From contig NZ_JACYXI010000017.1 of the NCBI RefSeq assembly GCF_014842915.1, positions 1-64,000 on the forward strand: DNA of 64,000 bases, given 5' to 3'. Of the stretch, positions 1 to 9,373 are shown in pieces. The translations under genes and the position numbers were made by a program. Source of the stretch: Roseibium litorale (GTDB lineage: Bacteria; Pseudomonadota; Alphaproteobacteria; Rhizobiales; Stappiaceae). Under the pieces are notes generated by a model. It was given only the letters and a program-made list of their open reading frames with translations, searched no databases and had not been told where the DNA came from. The number at the start of each line of letters is the position of its first letter. Position 1 is the stretch's first letter.

Positions 1-60
1 GCGGCAGGGAGCCATGATGACTGCGGGTGAAAACCCAATCCCCGCACGGTCGCCTGCCAC

Positions 61-93
61 TGCTCTCCCGGCAGTTTAGGGGCCGGGAGAGCA
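61..93. terminator. Strong hairpin, possible terminator of an upstream gene
   Basis: TGCTCTCCCGGC (61-72) pairs perfectly with GCCGGGAGAGCA (82-93) across a 9-base loop. No T tract follows on either strand, so it may be a terminator of an unseen gene to the left or simply a palindromic element. Confidence 0.45.
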
Positions 94-124
94 CCCCATC
101 ATAACATCGGCAAGAACAAACAAT

Positions 125-257
125 CCCCGCAAAGGCGGGGATCCACTCATTCGCAGAGCGAAAGCGGTTCAAGGCATTGAGGAGAAGACATTTTCCGGGC
201 AGAAACATCCTGCATTGCGGCAAAGTGGATTAGATCCCCGGTCAAGCCGGGGATGAC
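125..257. repeat. Inverted REP-like repeat pair
   Basis: A compact palindrome, ATCCCCGC then GCGGGGAT, starts the element and is followed by CCACT. About 90 bases later GTGGATTAGATCCCC and GGGGATGACC form the inverted partner. The arms resemble the ATCCCGG/CCGGGAT arms of the elements near 6050-6175, 44325-44445 and 47130-47240. It lies 3' of the esterase gene. Confidence 0.55.
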
Positions 258-390
258 CTTGAGGAGGCGCGCGTTTGCTTGCTCGCCCTCACCCAGAGGG
301 AGAGAAAGCAGACTGCGATCGCGGCTAGCGCCGACCGAACAAAAAAGCCGGATCACCCAGTCTGTTTCCCACGATCAGCCTCTCCAATCA

Positions 391-436
391 CCTCTCCCAA
401 GCTTGGGAGAGGTCGGCGCGAAGCGGCGGGTGAGGG
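391..436. repeat. CTCTCCC palindromic repeat
   Basis: Positions 391-412 form a perfect 22-base palindrome centred on AAGCTT with CCTCTCCC/GGGAGAGG arms. It is followed by TCGGCGCGAAGCGGCGGG and TGAGGG. Repeats of this composition are common in intergenic DNA of Hyphomicrobiales. It sits just downstream of the esterase stop codon. Confidence 0.55.
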
Positions 437-447
437 TTGGAAGCGGC

Positions 448-1104
448 TCACCCCCCTGCCAGTTTCCTAACCTCTGCCGCCACCGCTTCCGCGAAGGGCG
501 CCTGCATGTCAGCGTCCCAGTGAACGGAATCCACTTTGCTGACGGTCACAACCGAGCCCGCATCAAAGAAGGCCGCGCCATATTGGGCGGCGGCAGCTGC
601 ATAGACCTCCTTGAGCTTACGGGATTCCGCGATGCTCTTTTCGCAAAAGGCGAAGGCCAGCGGCGATCCCTCAAAGTTCCCCAAAGGAGGCGGTGAAATC
701 AGCAGAACCTTCGGAGGCTGGCCATCGGGATCGTCAGTCGGCAGGCTGACCGAGTAGAGCAGACGGGACATGGCCGACCCGATGGCGCCTGCGGTCATGT
801 TGAAGCGGGATTGCAAATCGTTGGTTCCGAGCATGATCACCAGAATACCGACCGGCATATGCGCCTTGCGCGCGGTGGCCAGATGGGCGAAGCCATTCTT
901 GTCGCCGCGCATCGGATCATCGAAAACTGTGGTCCGGCCATTCACACCATCTTCGACCACATAAAAGCCCTCGCCCAGCACCTTGGCGAGATGCCGCGTC
1001 CAGCGGACCGAATGGCCATAGCGGGTCCGCTCGCCGGGTTTAAATCCCCAGGTCAGGGAATCTCCGAAACAGACGACGGAAACCGGCTCAGTGGGGAGTG
1101 ACAT
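448..1104 (-). CDS. SGNH/GDSL-type esterase
   Basis: A 218-residue hydrolase of the SGNH superfamily, close in pattern to the arylesterase/acyltransferase branch. Block I is FGDSLTWG with nucleophile Ser16. Block III is GTND at 93-96, with Asn95 in the oxyanion hole. The C-terminal DSVH (192-195) supplies the catalytic Asp and His. No signal peptide is visible, so a cytoplasmic location is likely. A longer frame exists upstream, but the ATG at 1104 follows an AAGAAAGG ribosome site and the family's conserved part starts directly after it. The gene diverges from the aminotransferase gene. The physiological ester substrate is unknown. Confidence 0.85.
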   Translation of the reverse strand: MSLPTEPVSVVCFGDSLTWGFKPGERTRYGHSVRWTRHLAKVLGEGFYVVEDGVNGRTTVFDDPMRGDKNGFAHLATARKAHMPVGILVIMLGTNDLQSRFNMTAGAIGSAMSRLLYSVSLPTDDPDGQPPKVLLISPPPLGNFEGSPLAFAFCEKSIAESRKLKEVYAAAAAQYGAAFFDAGSVVTVSKVDSVHWDADMQAPFAEAVAAEVRKLAGG

Positions 1105-1281
1105 TGCGGGAGCCTTTCTTGGAAAGCCGTTGACTGAGAACAGCTTAACTTTCTCCACCTGGCATTCAAGCCATCTGACGGACAATCCGGTTCTGATGTG
1201 GGAAGCAGACCCTTGGTTAATAAGGGCTTTACCAAGGCCGGGTAGCCTGCCCCCAAAGCCTATGGAATGTCCGGGACATCG

Positions 1282-2517
1282 ATGACCGCCACACAACCCA
1301 CCTACCGGCGGGGCGCCGCCCTGCCGAGCTCAAATCCGTTTCAGCGCCTTGCGGCCCTGCTGGTAGACGAACGTCCCGGCATGGATCCCGTCGTCATGAC
1401 CATCGGCGAACCTCAGCACGAAATGCCCGGCTTTGTGGCGAAGGTTCTGGCGGACAATGCGGGCGATTTCCGCCGCTATCCCCCGATCAACGGAACGCCG
1501 GAGTTCCGCGCTGCCGTCGCAGGCTGGCTGGACCGGCGCTACGATCTGGAAGGGCTGATCGACGCCGAGAACGGCGTTCTGCCGCTCAATGGTTCCCGCG
1601 AAGGCCTGTCCTTCGGCGCAATTGCGGCCCGTGACCAGCTGGCAAAGGGCATTGATCATCCGGTGGTGATGCTGCCGAACCCATTCTACCAGACCTATGC
1701 GGCAGCGGCTCATATTGCCGATTCGCGCGCGGTGCTGATGGATGCCCGGCCCGGAAACCACTTCCTGCCCAATCTGGACAGCCTAGACCCGGCAGATCTG
1801 GACGAGACAGTCGCATTCTACATCGCCTCCCCCACCAATCCGGAAGGCTATTGCGCGGATATTTCCTATCTGCAGCGGCTGATCCAACTGGCCCGCAAGC
1901 ACAAGTTCTACATCTTCTCCGACGAGTGTTACTCGGAGATCTACCGCGGCGCGCCCCCAACCGGCATGCTGGAAGCGGCCAAGGCTCTCGGCAATCCGGA
2001 CGGCAATGTCTTTGACAAGGTCATCGTGCTGAATTCCCTGTCCAAGCGCTCCAATCTGGCAGGCTTGCGCTGCGGCTTTGCCGCCGGTGATCCGGAATTC
2101 CTGTCCAGATGGGTGAAATTCCGCGGCCTTGCGGCCCCGCAGGTGCCGATCCCGCATCAGGCCGTCGCCGTTGCCGCCTATGGTGATGAAGCCCACGTGG
2201 AAGAAAACCGCCGCCTCTACAATGAGAAATTCGAGGCTGCCGAAGAGATCCTGTCGCCGCTCATGGGTGCGGTGACGCCGGAAGCCGGGTTCTTCCTGTG
2301 GCTGAACGTGGCCCGCTGGGGCGGTTCGGTCGAGGTGACCAAGGGGCTTTGGAAAGACACCGGTGTGAAGGTGCTGCCTGGAGCCTATCTCGCATCTGAT
2401 CAGGCGGACGGCAGCAATCCTGGAAGAGATTACATTCGCGTTGGCCTTTGCGCCCCGCTCGCTCAAACTCGAACCGCCCTGCAGCGCATGGCGGACTGGC
2501 TGGGAGAAAAGGCATGA
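1282..2517 (+). CDS. PLP-dependent class I/II aminotransferase (DapC-like)
   Basis: A 411-residue fold-type I aminotransferase. The PLP-binding lysine is in [15 protein letters not shown] (Lys255), with SPTNPEGY and [10 protein letters not shown] motifs before it. The pattern suits the group annotated as N-succinyldiaminopimelate or aspartate-type aminotransferases, but the substrate is not fixed by the sequence. The ATG at 1282 is chosen because GGGA precedes it at suitable spacing; the in-frame ATG at 1267 is also possible. The stop overlaps the ftsK start (ATGA at 2514-2517), so the two are translationally coupled, an order I recall from other alphaproteobacteria. Confidence 0.8.
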   Translation: MTATQPTYRRGAALPSSNPFQRLAALLVDERPGMDPVVMTIGEPQHEMPGFVAKVLADNAGDFRRYPPINGTPEFRAAVAGWLDRRYDLEGLIDAENGVLPLNGSREGLSFGAIAARDQLAKGIDHPVVMLPNPFYQTYAAAAHIADSRAVLMDARPGNHFLPNLDSLDPADLDETVAFYIASPTNPEGYCADISYLQRLIQLARKHKFYIFSDECYSEIYRGAPPTGMLEAAKALGNPDGNVFDKVIVLNSLSKRSNLAGLRCGFAAGDPEFLSRWVKFRGLAAPQVPIPHQAVAVAAYGDEAHVEENRRLYNEKFEAAEEILSPLMGAVTPEAGFFLWLNVARWGGSVEVTKGLWKDTGVKVLPGAYLASDQADGSNPGRDYIRVGLCAPLAQTRTALQRMADWLGEKA

Positions 2518-5252
2518 GACGGGCAACAGCCGTCCGCGGCAACGGCCGCCGCTCTTCTGTCGACCTGATCGACACCCAGAGCCCGCTCCGGCGCTTCATG
2601 AAGCGCAATCTGGTCGGTCTCTGCGGTCTCGCCGTGATCGCTCTTGCAGCCGCCATGGCGGCCGCTCTGGCAACCTGGTCAATCAACGACCCCAGCCTCA
2701 ACCACGCCACGAGCGAACCGGCCCACAATGCCCTCGGCAAACCCGGCGCAATCTTCGCCGACGTGCTGATGCAAACCATTGGACTGGCGACCGCCGTTTT
2801 CCTGGTGCCGATCGTGTTCTGGGGCTGGCGGCTTCTGTCGGGCAACGCCATCCGCATCGGCCGCCGCAAACTGGGGTTCTGGTTCGCAGGCTCGCTGCTC
2901 GCGGCAGGCGCTCTGGCAGCCCTGCCCGTGCCGGAAAGCTGGCCGCTGCCGACCGGTCTGGGCGGTTTCCTTGGCGATACCATTCACGTTGTGCCCGGGC
3001 TCCTGACCGGAAACCTGACAGATGGGGCAGCAACGATTGTCGGCACGCTCGGGCTCGGGCTTCCCGCTCTGTTCCTGCTTGTGGCGGCTTCCGGCTTCTT
3101 CGGGTCCAATTCCGCACCTCAATCCGCTGCAAAACCAGCCGCGCCCCGCGGGCATGGACGTTCGCAGCCCGATGAGTTCGAATTCGATGACGAAGATGAG
3201 GAAACAGACTCCCGTCTTGGCCTGATGATGACCGCCACCATCGGCCGTCTCAGCCACTGGAGCCTTCAGGGAACGTCCTTCCTGCGCCGTGTGACGGGCC
3301 GCAATGCGGTCCGGCCCGAAGACGAAGAGGACGACTGGGACGAGCATGGTGAAGTCTACGAGGAGGACGAGCCAGCGCCGCGCCGCAGTGCCCTCGGCAG
3401 CTTCCGGCGCGCCCTTGCAGGCCGCCTGATGCCGAAGGAGGATGACGGCCTGTCTGAATTCTACGACAACCGACCCCGGTCTGCGCAGGCAGATGACGGC
3501 TACGAGGACGATTTCGAGGACGAAGAAGGCGTGCCTTTCGACCCGGATGAGCTGATGGCCAACAAGGGGCCGGTGCCCCGGCCCGTTGGCATTGCCAGCC
3601 CGGAGTCCATGGCCCCACCCGCACCGGCAGCAGCACCGAGCCGCGTTATCCCGCCTGCAGCGCGGCCGAAGCCCGGCAAGCGCGCCATCGCGGAAGCGCA
3701 GCCCTCACTCCTTGGCGCACCGGAAGAATACGAGCATCCCCCGCTGCATCTGCTGGCCGAGCCGAAGGTCACCGGCAAGGTGCCGGGCCTCTCCGCCGAT
3801 GCGCTGGAACAAAATGCCCGGATCCTCGAAGGGGTTCTGGAAGACTTCGGCGTGCGCGGCGAGATCATCGAAGTGCGCCCGGGCCCGGTCGTGACCCTTT
3901 ACGAGCTGGAACCGGCGCCCGGCATCAAGTCCTCCCGCGTCATTGGTCTGGCGGACGATATTGCCCGCTCCATGAGTGCGATTTCCGCCCGCGTGGCCGT
4001 GATCCCCGGCAAGAACGCCATCGGTATCGAGCTTCCGAATGCCCGCCGCGAGACGGTTTATCTGCGCGAGCTTCTCGCCTCCCAGGACTTCGAGAAATCC
4101 AAGTCCAAGCTGGCACTGGGCCTCGGCAAGACCATCAATGGCGAAAGCGTTGTGGCAGACCTTGCCCGCATGCCTCACCTGCTGGTTGCCGGTACCACCG
4201 GTTCCGGTAAGTCGGTTGCCATCAACACCATGATCCTGTCGCTGCTCTACCGGCTCACTCCGGCAGAGTGCAAGATGATCATGATCGACCCGAAGATGCT
4301 GGAACTGTCGATCTATGACGGCATTCCCCATCTCCTGACCCCGGTTGTGACCGACCCGAAGAAGGCTGTCGTCGCGCTCAAGTGGACCGTCCGCGAGATG
4401 GAAGAGCGCTACAAGAAGATGTCGAAGGTCGGCGTCCGGAACATCGACGGCTACAACACCCGCATCCAGCAGGCGATGGAAAAGGGTGAAAGCTTCACCC
4501 GCACCGTCCAGACCGGCTTTGACCGCGAGACCGGCCAGCCGATCTGGGAAGAAGAGGAACTGCCACTCGAAACCCTGCCCTTCATCGTGGTGGTGGTCGA
4601 CGAAATGGCCGACCTGATGATGGTGGCGGGCAAGGACATCGAAGGCGCGATCCAGCGTCTCGCCCAGATGGCCCGTGCCGCCGGTATTCACCTGATCATG
4701 GCAACCCAGCGCCCGTCCGTGGACGTCATCACCGGTACGATCAAGGCAAACTTCCCGACCCGTATCTCCTTCCAGGTGACCTCGAAGATCGACAGCCGCA
4801 CGATCCTGGGCGAAATGGGCGCAGAGCAGCTGCTGGGTATGGGCGACATGCTGTTCATGGCCGGTGGCGGCCGCATCCAGCGCGTCCACGGCCCGTTTGT
4901 CTCCGATGGCGAGGTCGAGGAAATCGTCTCGCATCTGAAGCTTCAGGGCACGCCGCAATATCTGGAAGCGGTCACGGAAGACGAGGACGAAGTCGCAAGC
5001 CCCTATGACGGTCTGTCCGGCGGCGGTGGTGGTGGAGACGACGAAGGCAATGATCTCTACGACCGGGCCGTCGCTATTGTCCTGCGCGACAAGAAGGCTT
5101 CCACCTCCTACGTCCAGCGGCGCCTGTCCATCGGCTACAACAGGGCAGCGTCCCTGATCGAGCGGATGGAAAACGAAGGCCTGATCAGTTCGGCAAATCA
5201 CGCCGGCAAGCGTGAGATCCTTGTCCAGAACGGTGTTGAGGACGATATGTGA
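2514..5252 (+). CDS. ftsK: DNA translocase FtsK
   Basis: A 912-residue septal DNA pump that clears and resolves chromosome termini at division. The N-terminal part (about 30-200) has several membrane segments. A long acidic, Pro/Ala-rich linker (about 200-420) leads to the RecA-like motor. Walker A is GTTGSGKS (560-567) and Walker B runs into DEMAD (696-700). The C-terminal 65 residues form the winged-helix gamma domain that reads KOPS sites, after a Gly-rich hinge. A longer frame from 2448 lies inside the aminotransferase gene; the start at 2514 gives the ATGA overlap. lolA follows after 100 bases. Confidence 0.95.
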   Translation: MRRATAVRGNGRRSSVDLIDTQSPLRRFMKRNLVGLCGLAVIALAAAMAAALATWSINDPSLNHATSEPAHNALGKPGAIFADVLMQTIGLATAVFLVPIVFWGWRLLSGNAIRIGRRKLGFWFAGSLLAAGALAALPVPESWPLPTGLGGFLGDTIHVVPGLLTGNLTDGAATIVGTLGLGLPALFLLVAASGFFGSNSAPQSAAKPAAPRGHGRSQPDEFEFDDEDEETDSRLGLMMTATIGRLSHWSLQGTSFLRRVTGRNAVRPEDEEDDWDEHGEVYEEDEPAPRRSALGSFRRALAGRLMPKEDDGLSEFYDNRPRSAQADDGYEDDFEDEEGVPFDPDELMANKGPVPRPVGIASPESMAPPAPAAAPSRVIPPAARPKPGKRAIAEAQPSLLGAPEEYEHPPLHLLAEPKVTGKVPGLSADALEQNARILEGVLEDFGVRGEIIEVRPGPVVTLYELEPAPGIKSSRVIGLADDIARSMSAISARVAVIPGKNAIGIELPNARRETVYLRELLASQDFEKSKSKLALGLGKTINGESVVADLARMPHLLVAGTTGSGKSVAINTMILSLLYRLTPAECKMIMIDPKMLELSIYDGIPHLLTPVVTDPKKAVVALKWTVREMEERYKKMSKVGVRNIDGYNTRIQQAMEKGESFTRTVQTGFDRETGQPIWEEEELPLETLPFIVVVVDEMADLMMVAGKDIEGAIQRLAQMARAAGIHLIMATQRPSVDVITGTIKANFPTRISFQVTSKIDSRTILGEMGAEQLLGMGDMLFMAGGGRIQRVHGPFVSDGEVEEIVSHLKLQGTPQYLEAVTEDEDEVASPYDGLSGGGGGGDDEGNDLYDRAVAIVLRDKKASTSYVQRRLSIGYNRAASLIERMENEGLISSANHAGKREILVQNGVEDDM

Positions 5253-5352
5253 CGGGGGGCGGTCCTTTGCACCGCCCTACCACCGCCAAAACCTTGCCAC
5301 AAGGACCCGCTAATTACACAGTGGTTCAATCACCGGAAGACACAGGTCTCAC

Positions 5353-5991
5353 ATGCGCCACAGCACTGCAAAAACGTTCTTCAAATCCGCCCTCGTGGCG
5401 GCAGGCCTCGTGATCGGATCGCTGACTGCGGCATCGGCCCTGACGTCGGATGAGCAGCAGAAGCTGTCTCAGGTGAACACCTACTTCAACTCCGTGAAAA
5501 CGATGAACGGGGACTTCATCCAGTTCGGCCCCGATGGCGGACAGTCGGAAGGCAAGTTCTACATCGCCCGGCCGGGAAAGGTGCGGTTCTACTACAATCC
5601 GCCCGCAAAGCTGGACATCATCTCCGATGGCAAGTCCGTCTCGGTGAAGGACCGGAAGATGGCGACCCAGGACATCTGGCCCCTGAGCCAGACGCCCCTG
5701 CGTTTCCTTCTGGCCGAGAACATCGACCTTCAGAAGGACGCCAATGTCACCAACGTTCTGGTGGAACCGGACCTGATCACCGTTACCCTGACCGACCAGA
5801 CTACCTTCAACTCCGGCATCCTGACCCTGATCTTCGATGCGAAGACCTATGAGCTGAAGCAGTGGACCGTCACAGACGCCCAGGGCTATGACACGACGGT
5901 TGCCGTTTACAACGTTGTCGCCAACGGCCCGACCAACAAGGATCTGTTCAAGATCGACTATCTGGCCAACACCCGCCAGAACCAGAAGTAA
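5353..5991 (+). CDS. lolA: Outer-membrane lipoprotein carrier protein LolA
   Basis: A 212-residue periplasmic carrier that takes lipoproteins from LolCDE to the outer membrane. A Sec signal peptide covers residues 1-29, with likely cleavage after ASA. The mature part shows the LolA-like pattern: NTYFNSVKTMNGDFIQ, then GKFYIARPGKVRFYY and a C-terminal beta-rich half. It lies directly after ftsK, as in many alphaproteobacteria. No LolB or LolCDE gene is in the window. The reading ends with an Asn/Gln/Lys tail just before a GC-rich hairpin. Confidence 0.9.
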   Translation: MRHSTAKTFFKSALVAAGLVIGSLTAASALTSDEQQKLSQVNTYFNSVKTMNGDFIQFGPDGGQSEGKFYIARPGKVRFYYNPPAKLDIISDGKSVSVKDRKMATQDIWPLSQTPLRFLLAENIDLQKDANVTNVLVEPDLITVTLTDQTTFNSGILTLIFDAKTYELKQWTVTDAQGYDTTVAVYNVVANGPTNKDLFKIDYLANTRQNQK

Positions 5992-6013
5992 GGCCCGGCA
6001 TTGCGCCGGGCCT
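5991..6013 (+). terminator. Hairpin after lolA
   Basis: AGGCCCGGC and GCCGGGCCT pair across a 5-base loop, starting at the last base of the lolA stop codon. No long T tract follows. A near copy stands at 6200-6222 beside fmdB. Confidence 0.6.
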
Positions 6014-6022
6014 CAGACTGCT

Positions 6023-6191
6023 GACAAAGGTACAAACTCTGAGATAGTCATCCCGGCCAAGCGGAGCGCGAGCCGGGACCGGTGAGCCAAAAGACTATCG
6101 GTTTCAGAGAGTTGCATACCGAAATACCTCGACTCACCGGTCCCGGATCTCCGCTTCGCTGCGTCCGGGATGACGAGTTGAGAGGCTTGTC
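6023..6191. repeat. Composite palindromic element with GACAA/TTGTC ends
   Basis: The inner parts are inverted relatives: TCATCCCGG with an AAGCGGAG segment and CCGGGACCGGTGAG at 6048-6084, mirrored by CTCACCGGTCCCGGA to CCGGGATGA at 6131-6173. GACAA (6023-6027) and TTGTC (6187-6191) form inverted outer ends, and matching hairpins stand outside both. It fills the gap between convergent lolA and fmdB. Confidence 0.6.
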
Positions 6192-6199
6192 ATCGATCT

Positions 6200-6223
6200 C
6201 AGGCCCGGCATTTGCCGGGCCTG
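6200..6223 (-). terminator. Hairpin after fmdB
   Basis: CAGGCCCGGC and GCCGGGCCTG pair across a short loop just past the fmdB stop codon on the minus strand. The sequence nearly duplicates the hairpin after lolA. Confidence 0.6.
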
Positions 6224-6231
6224 ATGCATTT

Positions 6232-6603
6232 TCAGTGACTGATCATCCAGGGGCGTTTGGAGGGAAAGGTCTTGCCGCCATCGGCGGTGAAGACCGTGCC
6301 CGACTTGCCCGTGCTGATGCCGGAGCAGCAGGAACAGCCCGAAGGATGCCGCTTCTTGCGGCCTTCCGCGGCAGCTGCCCGGCTGTCCCTGGTCGAGAGC
6401 CGGGGCTCATGCCGGGCCCGCTCATTGGTCTCCAGAGCCGTCCGGCGCTCTGTCGACAGACCCGACATATGCGGAGCCTGAAGGATGGCTCTTGGAGCCT
6501 CCTGCTTGCAGGCCGGACAGGAGATCGGATCTGCATGCGCCGACATGGGCCGGAGCGCCCGGATCGGGCCGCAGTCCTCGCACAGATAGTCGTAAACCGG
6601 CAT
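6232..6603 (-). CDS. fmdB: FmdB-family zinc-ribbon protein
   Basis: A 123-residue protein starting MPVYDYLCEDCG, the typical FmdB zinc-ribbon opening. CEDC and CPAC form the two metal-binding knuckles. A cysteine-rich GCSCCSG segment lies near residues 93-99. FmdB proteins accompany formamidase genes and have been proposed as regulators, but their biochemical role is not settled. A strong AAGGAGG ribosome site precedes the ATG, and the gene starts 10 bases after the fmdA stop, so the two share a transcript. Confidence 0.85.
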   Translation of the reverse strand: MPVYDYLCEDCGPIRALRPMSAHADPISCPACKQEAPRAILQAPHMSGLSTERRTALETNERARHEPRLSTRDSRAAAAEGRKKRHPSGCSCCSGISTGKSGTVFTADGGKTFPSKRPWMISH

Positions 6604-6613
6604 GAATGCCTCC

Positions 6614-7843
6614 TTAGAGATCCGGTGCGAGCGGAATGTCGATGGACCCGTCGAGATACTTCGTCGGCCCGGCCGCGCCCGGCATCAGATCGAACTCGAA
6701 GATATCCGTCGGCAGCCACAAGGTTGCACAGGCATTGGGAATGTCCACCACGCCGGAAATATGCCCCTGAACCGGGGCTGTCCCCAGGATCGCGTAGGCC
6801 TGAGCGCCCGAGTAGCCGAACTTCTTCAGATATTCGATGGCGTTCAGACAGGCCTGACGGTAGGCGATATGCACATCGAGATAGTGCTGCTTGCCGGCTT
6901 CATCGACGGAAATGCCCTCGAAGATCAGGTAGTCGTCATATTTCGGCGTGATCGGCGACGGCCTGAAGATCGGGTTCTTGATGCCGTATTTGGACATGCC
7001 GTCCTTGATCAGGCTGACCTTGATGTGCAGCCAGCCGGCCATTTCGATAGCGCCGCAGAAGGTGATTTCGCCATCGCCCTGGCTGAAGTGCAGATCGCCC
7101 ATGGAGAGCCCTGCCCCGTCCACATAGACCGGGAAGTAGATCTTGGAGCCGCGCGACAGATCCTTGATGTCGCAGTTGCCGCCATGCTCGCGCGGGGGCA
7201 CCGTGCGGGCGCCTTCCGCCGCCGCCTTGTCCCGGGCCTCACCCTTCATCGCGCCCATATGGGCAGACTGGGTGTTCGGCAGAGCTGCAAGCTGCGGCAC
7301 GCGGTGGGGATCCGTGTCGAACAGAGCCTTTTCCCGGTCGTTCCACATGTCCAGCATCTTGCGGTCCGGCAGACAGCCAATCAGGCCCGGATGGATCAGC
7401 CCGGCATAGGACACGCCCGGCACATGGCGGGACTTTGTGAACATGCCGTGGAAGTCCCAGATCGACTTCTGCGCTTCCGGGAAATGCTCGGTCAGGAAGC
7501 CGCCGCCATTCTGCTTGGAAAAGAAACCGTTGAAGCCCCAAAGCATCTCTTCCTTGGCACCGATATCGAGAATATCGACCACCAGAAGATCGCCCGGTTC
7601 CGCCCCCTTCACACCGATGGGACCGGAGAGATAGTGGACCTGTTCCAGCTCCACATCGCGCACGTCGGCTGCATCGTCGTCGTTCTTGATCTGACCGCCG
7701 GTCCAGTCATAGGTCTCGATCTTGAAATCGTCGCCCGGCTCGACCCACACGGCCATCGGAATATCCGGATGCCAGCGGTTGTGGATCTTCTCATTGGTAT
7801 GCGGGGACTCCTTGAGATCCACCGAGATCAGAGTATCGGCCAT
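6614..7843 (-). CDS. fmdA: Formamidase (acetamidase/formamidase family)
   Basis: A 409-residue FmdA/AmdA-family amidohydrolase that would release ammonia from formamide or other short aliphatic amides in the cytoplasm. The family pattern is clear from the N-terminal HNRWHPDIP through EPGDLLVVDILDIG, HPGLIGCLP and a Gly/His-rich centre. The ATG at 7843 is chosen over an upstream extension that overlaps the urtE gene. It is the enzyme of the operon: the transporter genes upstream would bring in the amide or urea, and fmdB follows. No urease genes are in the window, which favours amides over urea as the main substrate. Confidence 0.9.
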   Translation of the reverse strand: MADTLISVDLKESPHTNEKIHNRWHPDIPMAVWVEPGDDFKIETYDWTGGQIKNDDDAADVRDVELEQVHYLSGPIGVKGAEPGDLLVVDILDIGAKEEMLWGFNGFFSKQNGGGFLTEHFPEAQKSIWDFHGMFTKSRHVPGVSYAGLIHPGLIGCLPDRKMLDMWNDREKALFDTDPHRVPQLAALPNTQSAHMGAMKGEARDKAAAEGARTVPPREHGGNCDIKDLSRGSKIYFPVYVDGAGLSMGDLHFSQGDGEITFCGAIEMAGWLHIKVSLIKDGMSKYGIKNPIFRPSPITPKYDDYLIFEGISVDEAGKQHYLDVHIAYRQACLNAIEYLKKFGYSGAQAYAILGTAPVQGHISGVVDIPNACATLWLPTDIFEFDLMPGAAGPTKYLDGSIDIPLAPDL

Positions 7844-7895
7844 CGTTTGCTCCTGTGGTTGGCGCCATCCCATGGCGCGGAGGGACTGTTCGGGA

Positions 7896-8585
7896 TCAGA
7901 CGGAAAGGAAGGCGGCCACCTTCTCTTCATTGACGCTGGCGCGCGGCTCGTCATGGACCAGCCGTCCGTTCTCCAGCACGAGGATGCGGTCCGCGACATC
8001 GAGCGCGAAGGACAGCACCTGCTCGGACACGACAATGGACAGGCCCCGCTCGTCGCGGATACGCCTCAGGACACGGGCCATTTCGCGGATGATCGAAGGC
8101 TGGATGCCTTCGGTCGGCTCGTCCAGCAGCAGAACCTTGGGGTTGGTGGCGAGCGCCCGGGCAATGGCGAGCTGCTGCTGCTGCCCGCCAGAAAGGTTGC
8201 CGCCCCGCCTGCTCTTCATATCGAGCAGAACCGGAAACAGCTCGTAGATGCCTTCCGGCACCTTGGAGCGGCCGGATACAGTCAGGCCGGTCTCGATATT
8301 CTCCTGCACGGTCATGCTCGGGAAGATCATCCGGCCCTGCGGCACATAGGCAATGCCCTTGGCGACCCGGTCGAAACTCTTCAGGGCGGTGACGTCGATG
8401 CCATCAACCTGCGCCTTGCCGTGGCTGGCCGGCACGATCCCCATGAGCGACTTCATCAGGGTTGTCTTGCCCATGCCGTTGCGGCCCATGATCGCGACGA
8501 TTTCTCCCGGCGCGACGGTGAAGTCCAGGCCGTGGAGAACCTCGCTCTGGCCATAGGCGACGTGATATTGATCGACTTGCAGCAT
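7896..8585 (-). CDS. urtE: Urea/amide ABC transporter ATP-binding protein UrtE
   Basis: A 229-residue LivF-like ATPase. It has Walker A GRNGMGKTT, the signature LSGGQQQQLAIARAL and Walker B VLLLDEPTEG. The run of Gln in the signature and the pairing with UrtD fit UrtE rather than a branched-chain amino-acid LivF, although the two families overlap. The gene starts 9 bases after urtD ends. In Methylophilus the comparable fmdDEF genes serve short-chain amides and urea. Confidence 0.85.
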   Translation of the reverse strand: MLQVDQYHVAYGQSEVLHGLDFTVAPGEIVAIMGRNGMGKTTLMKSLMGIVPASHGKAQVDGIDVTALKSFDRVAKGIAYVPQGRMIFPSMTVQENIETGLTVSGRSKVPEGIYELFPVLLDMKSRRGGNLSGGQQQQLAIARALATNPKVLLLDEPTEGIQPSIIREMARVLRRIRDERGLSIVVSEQVLSFALDVADRILVLENGRLVHDEPRASVNEEKVAAFLSV

Positions 8586-8594
8586 GTTCGCCTC

Positions 8595-9350
8595 CTAGTG
8601 CCCGAGATAGACGTCGATGACCTTGGGATCAGCCTGAACCTTGGCCATGGAGCCCTCGGACAGGATCTTGCCCTGGTGCAGGACGGTGACCCGGTGGGCG
8701 ATGTCCTCGACGAATTTCATGTCGTGTTCGACCACCAGCACGGAGCGGCCCTTGGTGATCTCGTTGAGAAGCTTGGCGGTCTGCTTGCGCTCCGACACGC
8801 TCATACCGGCGACCGGCTCGTCGAGCATGAGCAGTTCCGGGTCCTGGATCAGCAGCATGCCGATTTCCAGCCACTGCTTCTGGCCATGGCTGAGCAGGGC
8901 CGCCTGCATGTCGAGCAGAGTGTCGAGGAAGACCATCCCGGCGATTTCCCGCACCCGAGAGATCACCTCCTCATCCCGCTTGAAGGTCAGCGCGCCGAAG
9001 ACGTTGCGGCCGCGCGGGAAGGAAATCTCCAGATTCTCGAAGACGGTCAGATCCTCGTAGATGGAGGGATTCTGGAACTTGCGCCCCACCCCTTCGCGGA
9101 CGATTTCGTGCTCCTTCATGGAGGTCAGTTCGCGGTTGCGGAACTTGATCGAGCCGTCGGTGGCCTTTGTCCGGCCGCAGATGAGATCGAGCACCGTGGT
9201 CTTGCCGGCCCCGTTCGGGCCGATGATCACGTGGATCTCGTTCTCGTCCACATAGAGGTTGAGGTCGTTGACCGCCTTGAAGCCATCGAAGGACACCGTG
9301 AGGTTCTCGATCGACAGGAGGAAGTCCGTGTTGTTGGCTAGCGTATTCAT
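8595..9350 (-). CDS. urtD: Urea/amide ABC transporter ATP-binding protein UrtD
   Basis: A 251-residue LivG-like ATPase. Walker A is GPNGAGKTT, and the signature is the unusual LSHGQKQWLEIGMLL typical of UrtD, where His replaces a Gly. Walker B is LLMLDEPVAGMS. AGGAG lies 8 bases before the ATG at 9350. It would pair with UrtE under the UrtB/UrtC channel. Confidence 0.87.
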   Translation of the reverse strand: MNTLANNTDFLLSIENLTVSFDGFKAVNDLNLYVDENEIHVIIGPNGAGKTTVLDLICGRTKATDGSIKFRNRELTSMKEHEIVREGVGRKFQNPSIYEDLTVFENLEISFPRGRNVFGALTFKRDEEVISRVREIAGMVFLDTLLDMQAALLSHGQKQWLEIGMLLIQDPELLMLDEPVAGMSVSERKQTAKLLNEITKGRSVLVVEHDMKFVEDIAHRVTVLHQGKILSEGSMAKVQADPKVIDVYLGH

Positions 9351-9373
9351 GGACGATTGCTCCTATGCCCGGC

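Larger units (their letters stand above)
1..447. other. Intergenic region with palindromes, no gene supported
   Basis: I see no convincing gene here. The region holds a strong hairpin (61-93), an inverted pair of GGGGATCC-type repeats (125-257) and a CTCTCCC palindrome (391-436). Open frames across it read through these palindromes and show no recognisable protein. The first 60 bases could be the tail of a gene lying to the left of the window, but this cannot be decided. Confidence 0.6.

Noticed and set aside
147..696. Open frames on both strands in the left intergenic region
   Set aside because: They run across palindromic repeats and the 3' part of the esterase gene and show no protein family.
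6082..6951. 289-codon plus-strand frame
   Set aside because: It lies antisense to fmdB and fmdA and starts inside a palindromic element; composition is Arg/Pro-rich as in shadow frames.
6602..9341. Long plus-strand frames across fmdA, urtE and urtD
   Set aside because: They mirror genes with clear motifs and ribosome sites on the minus strand.
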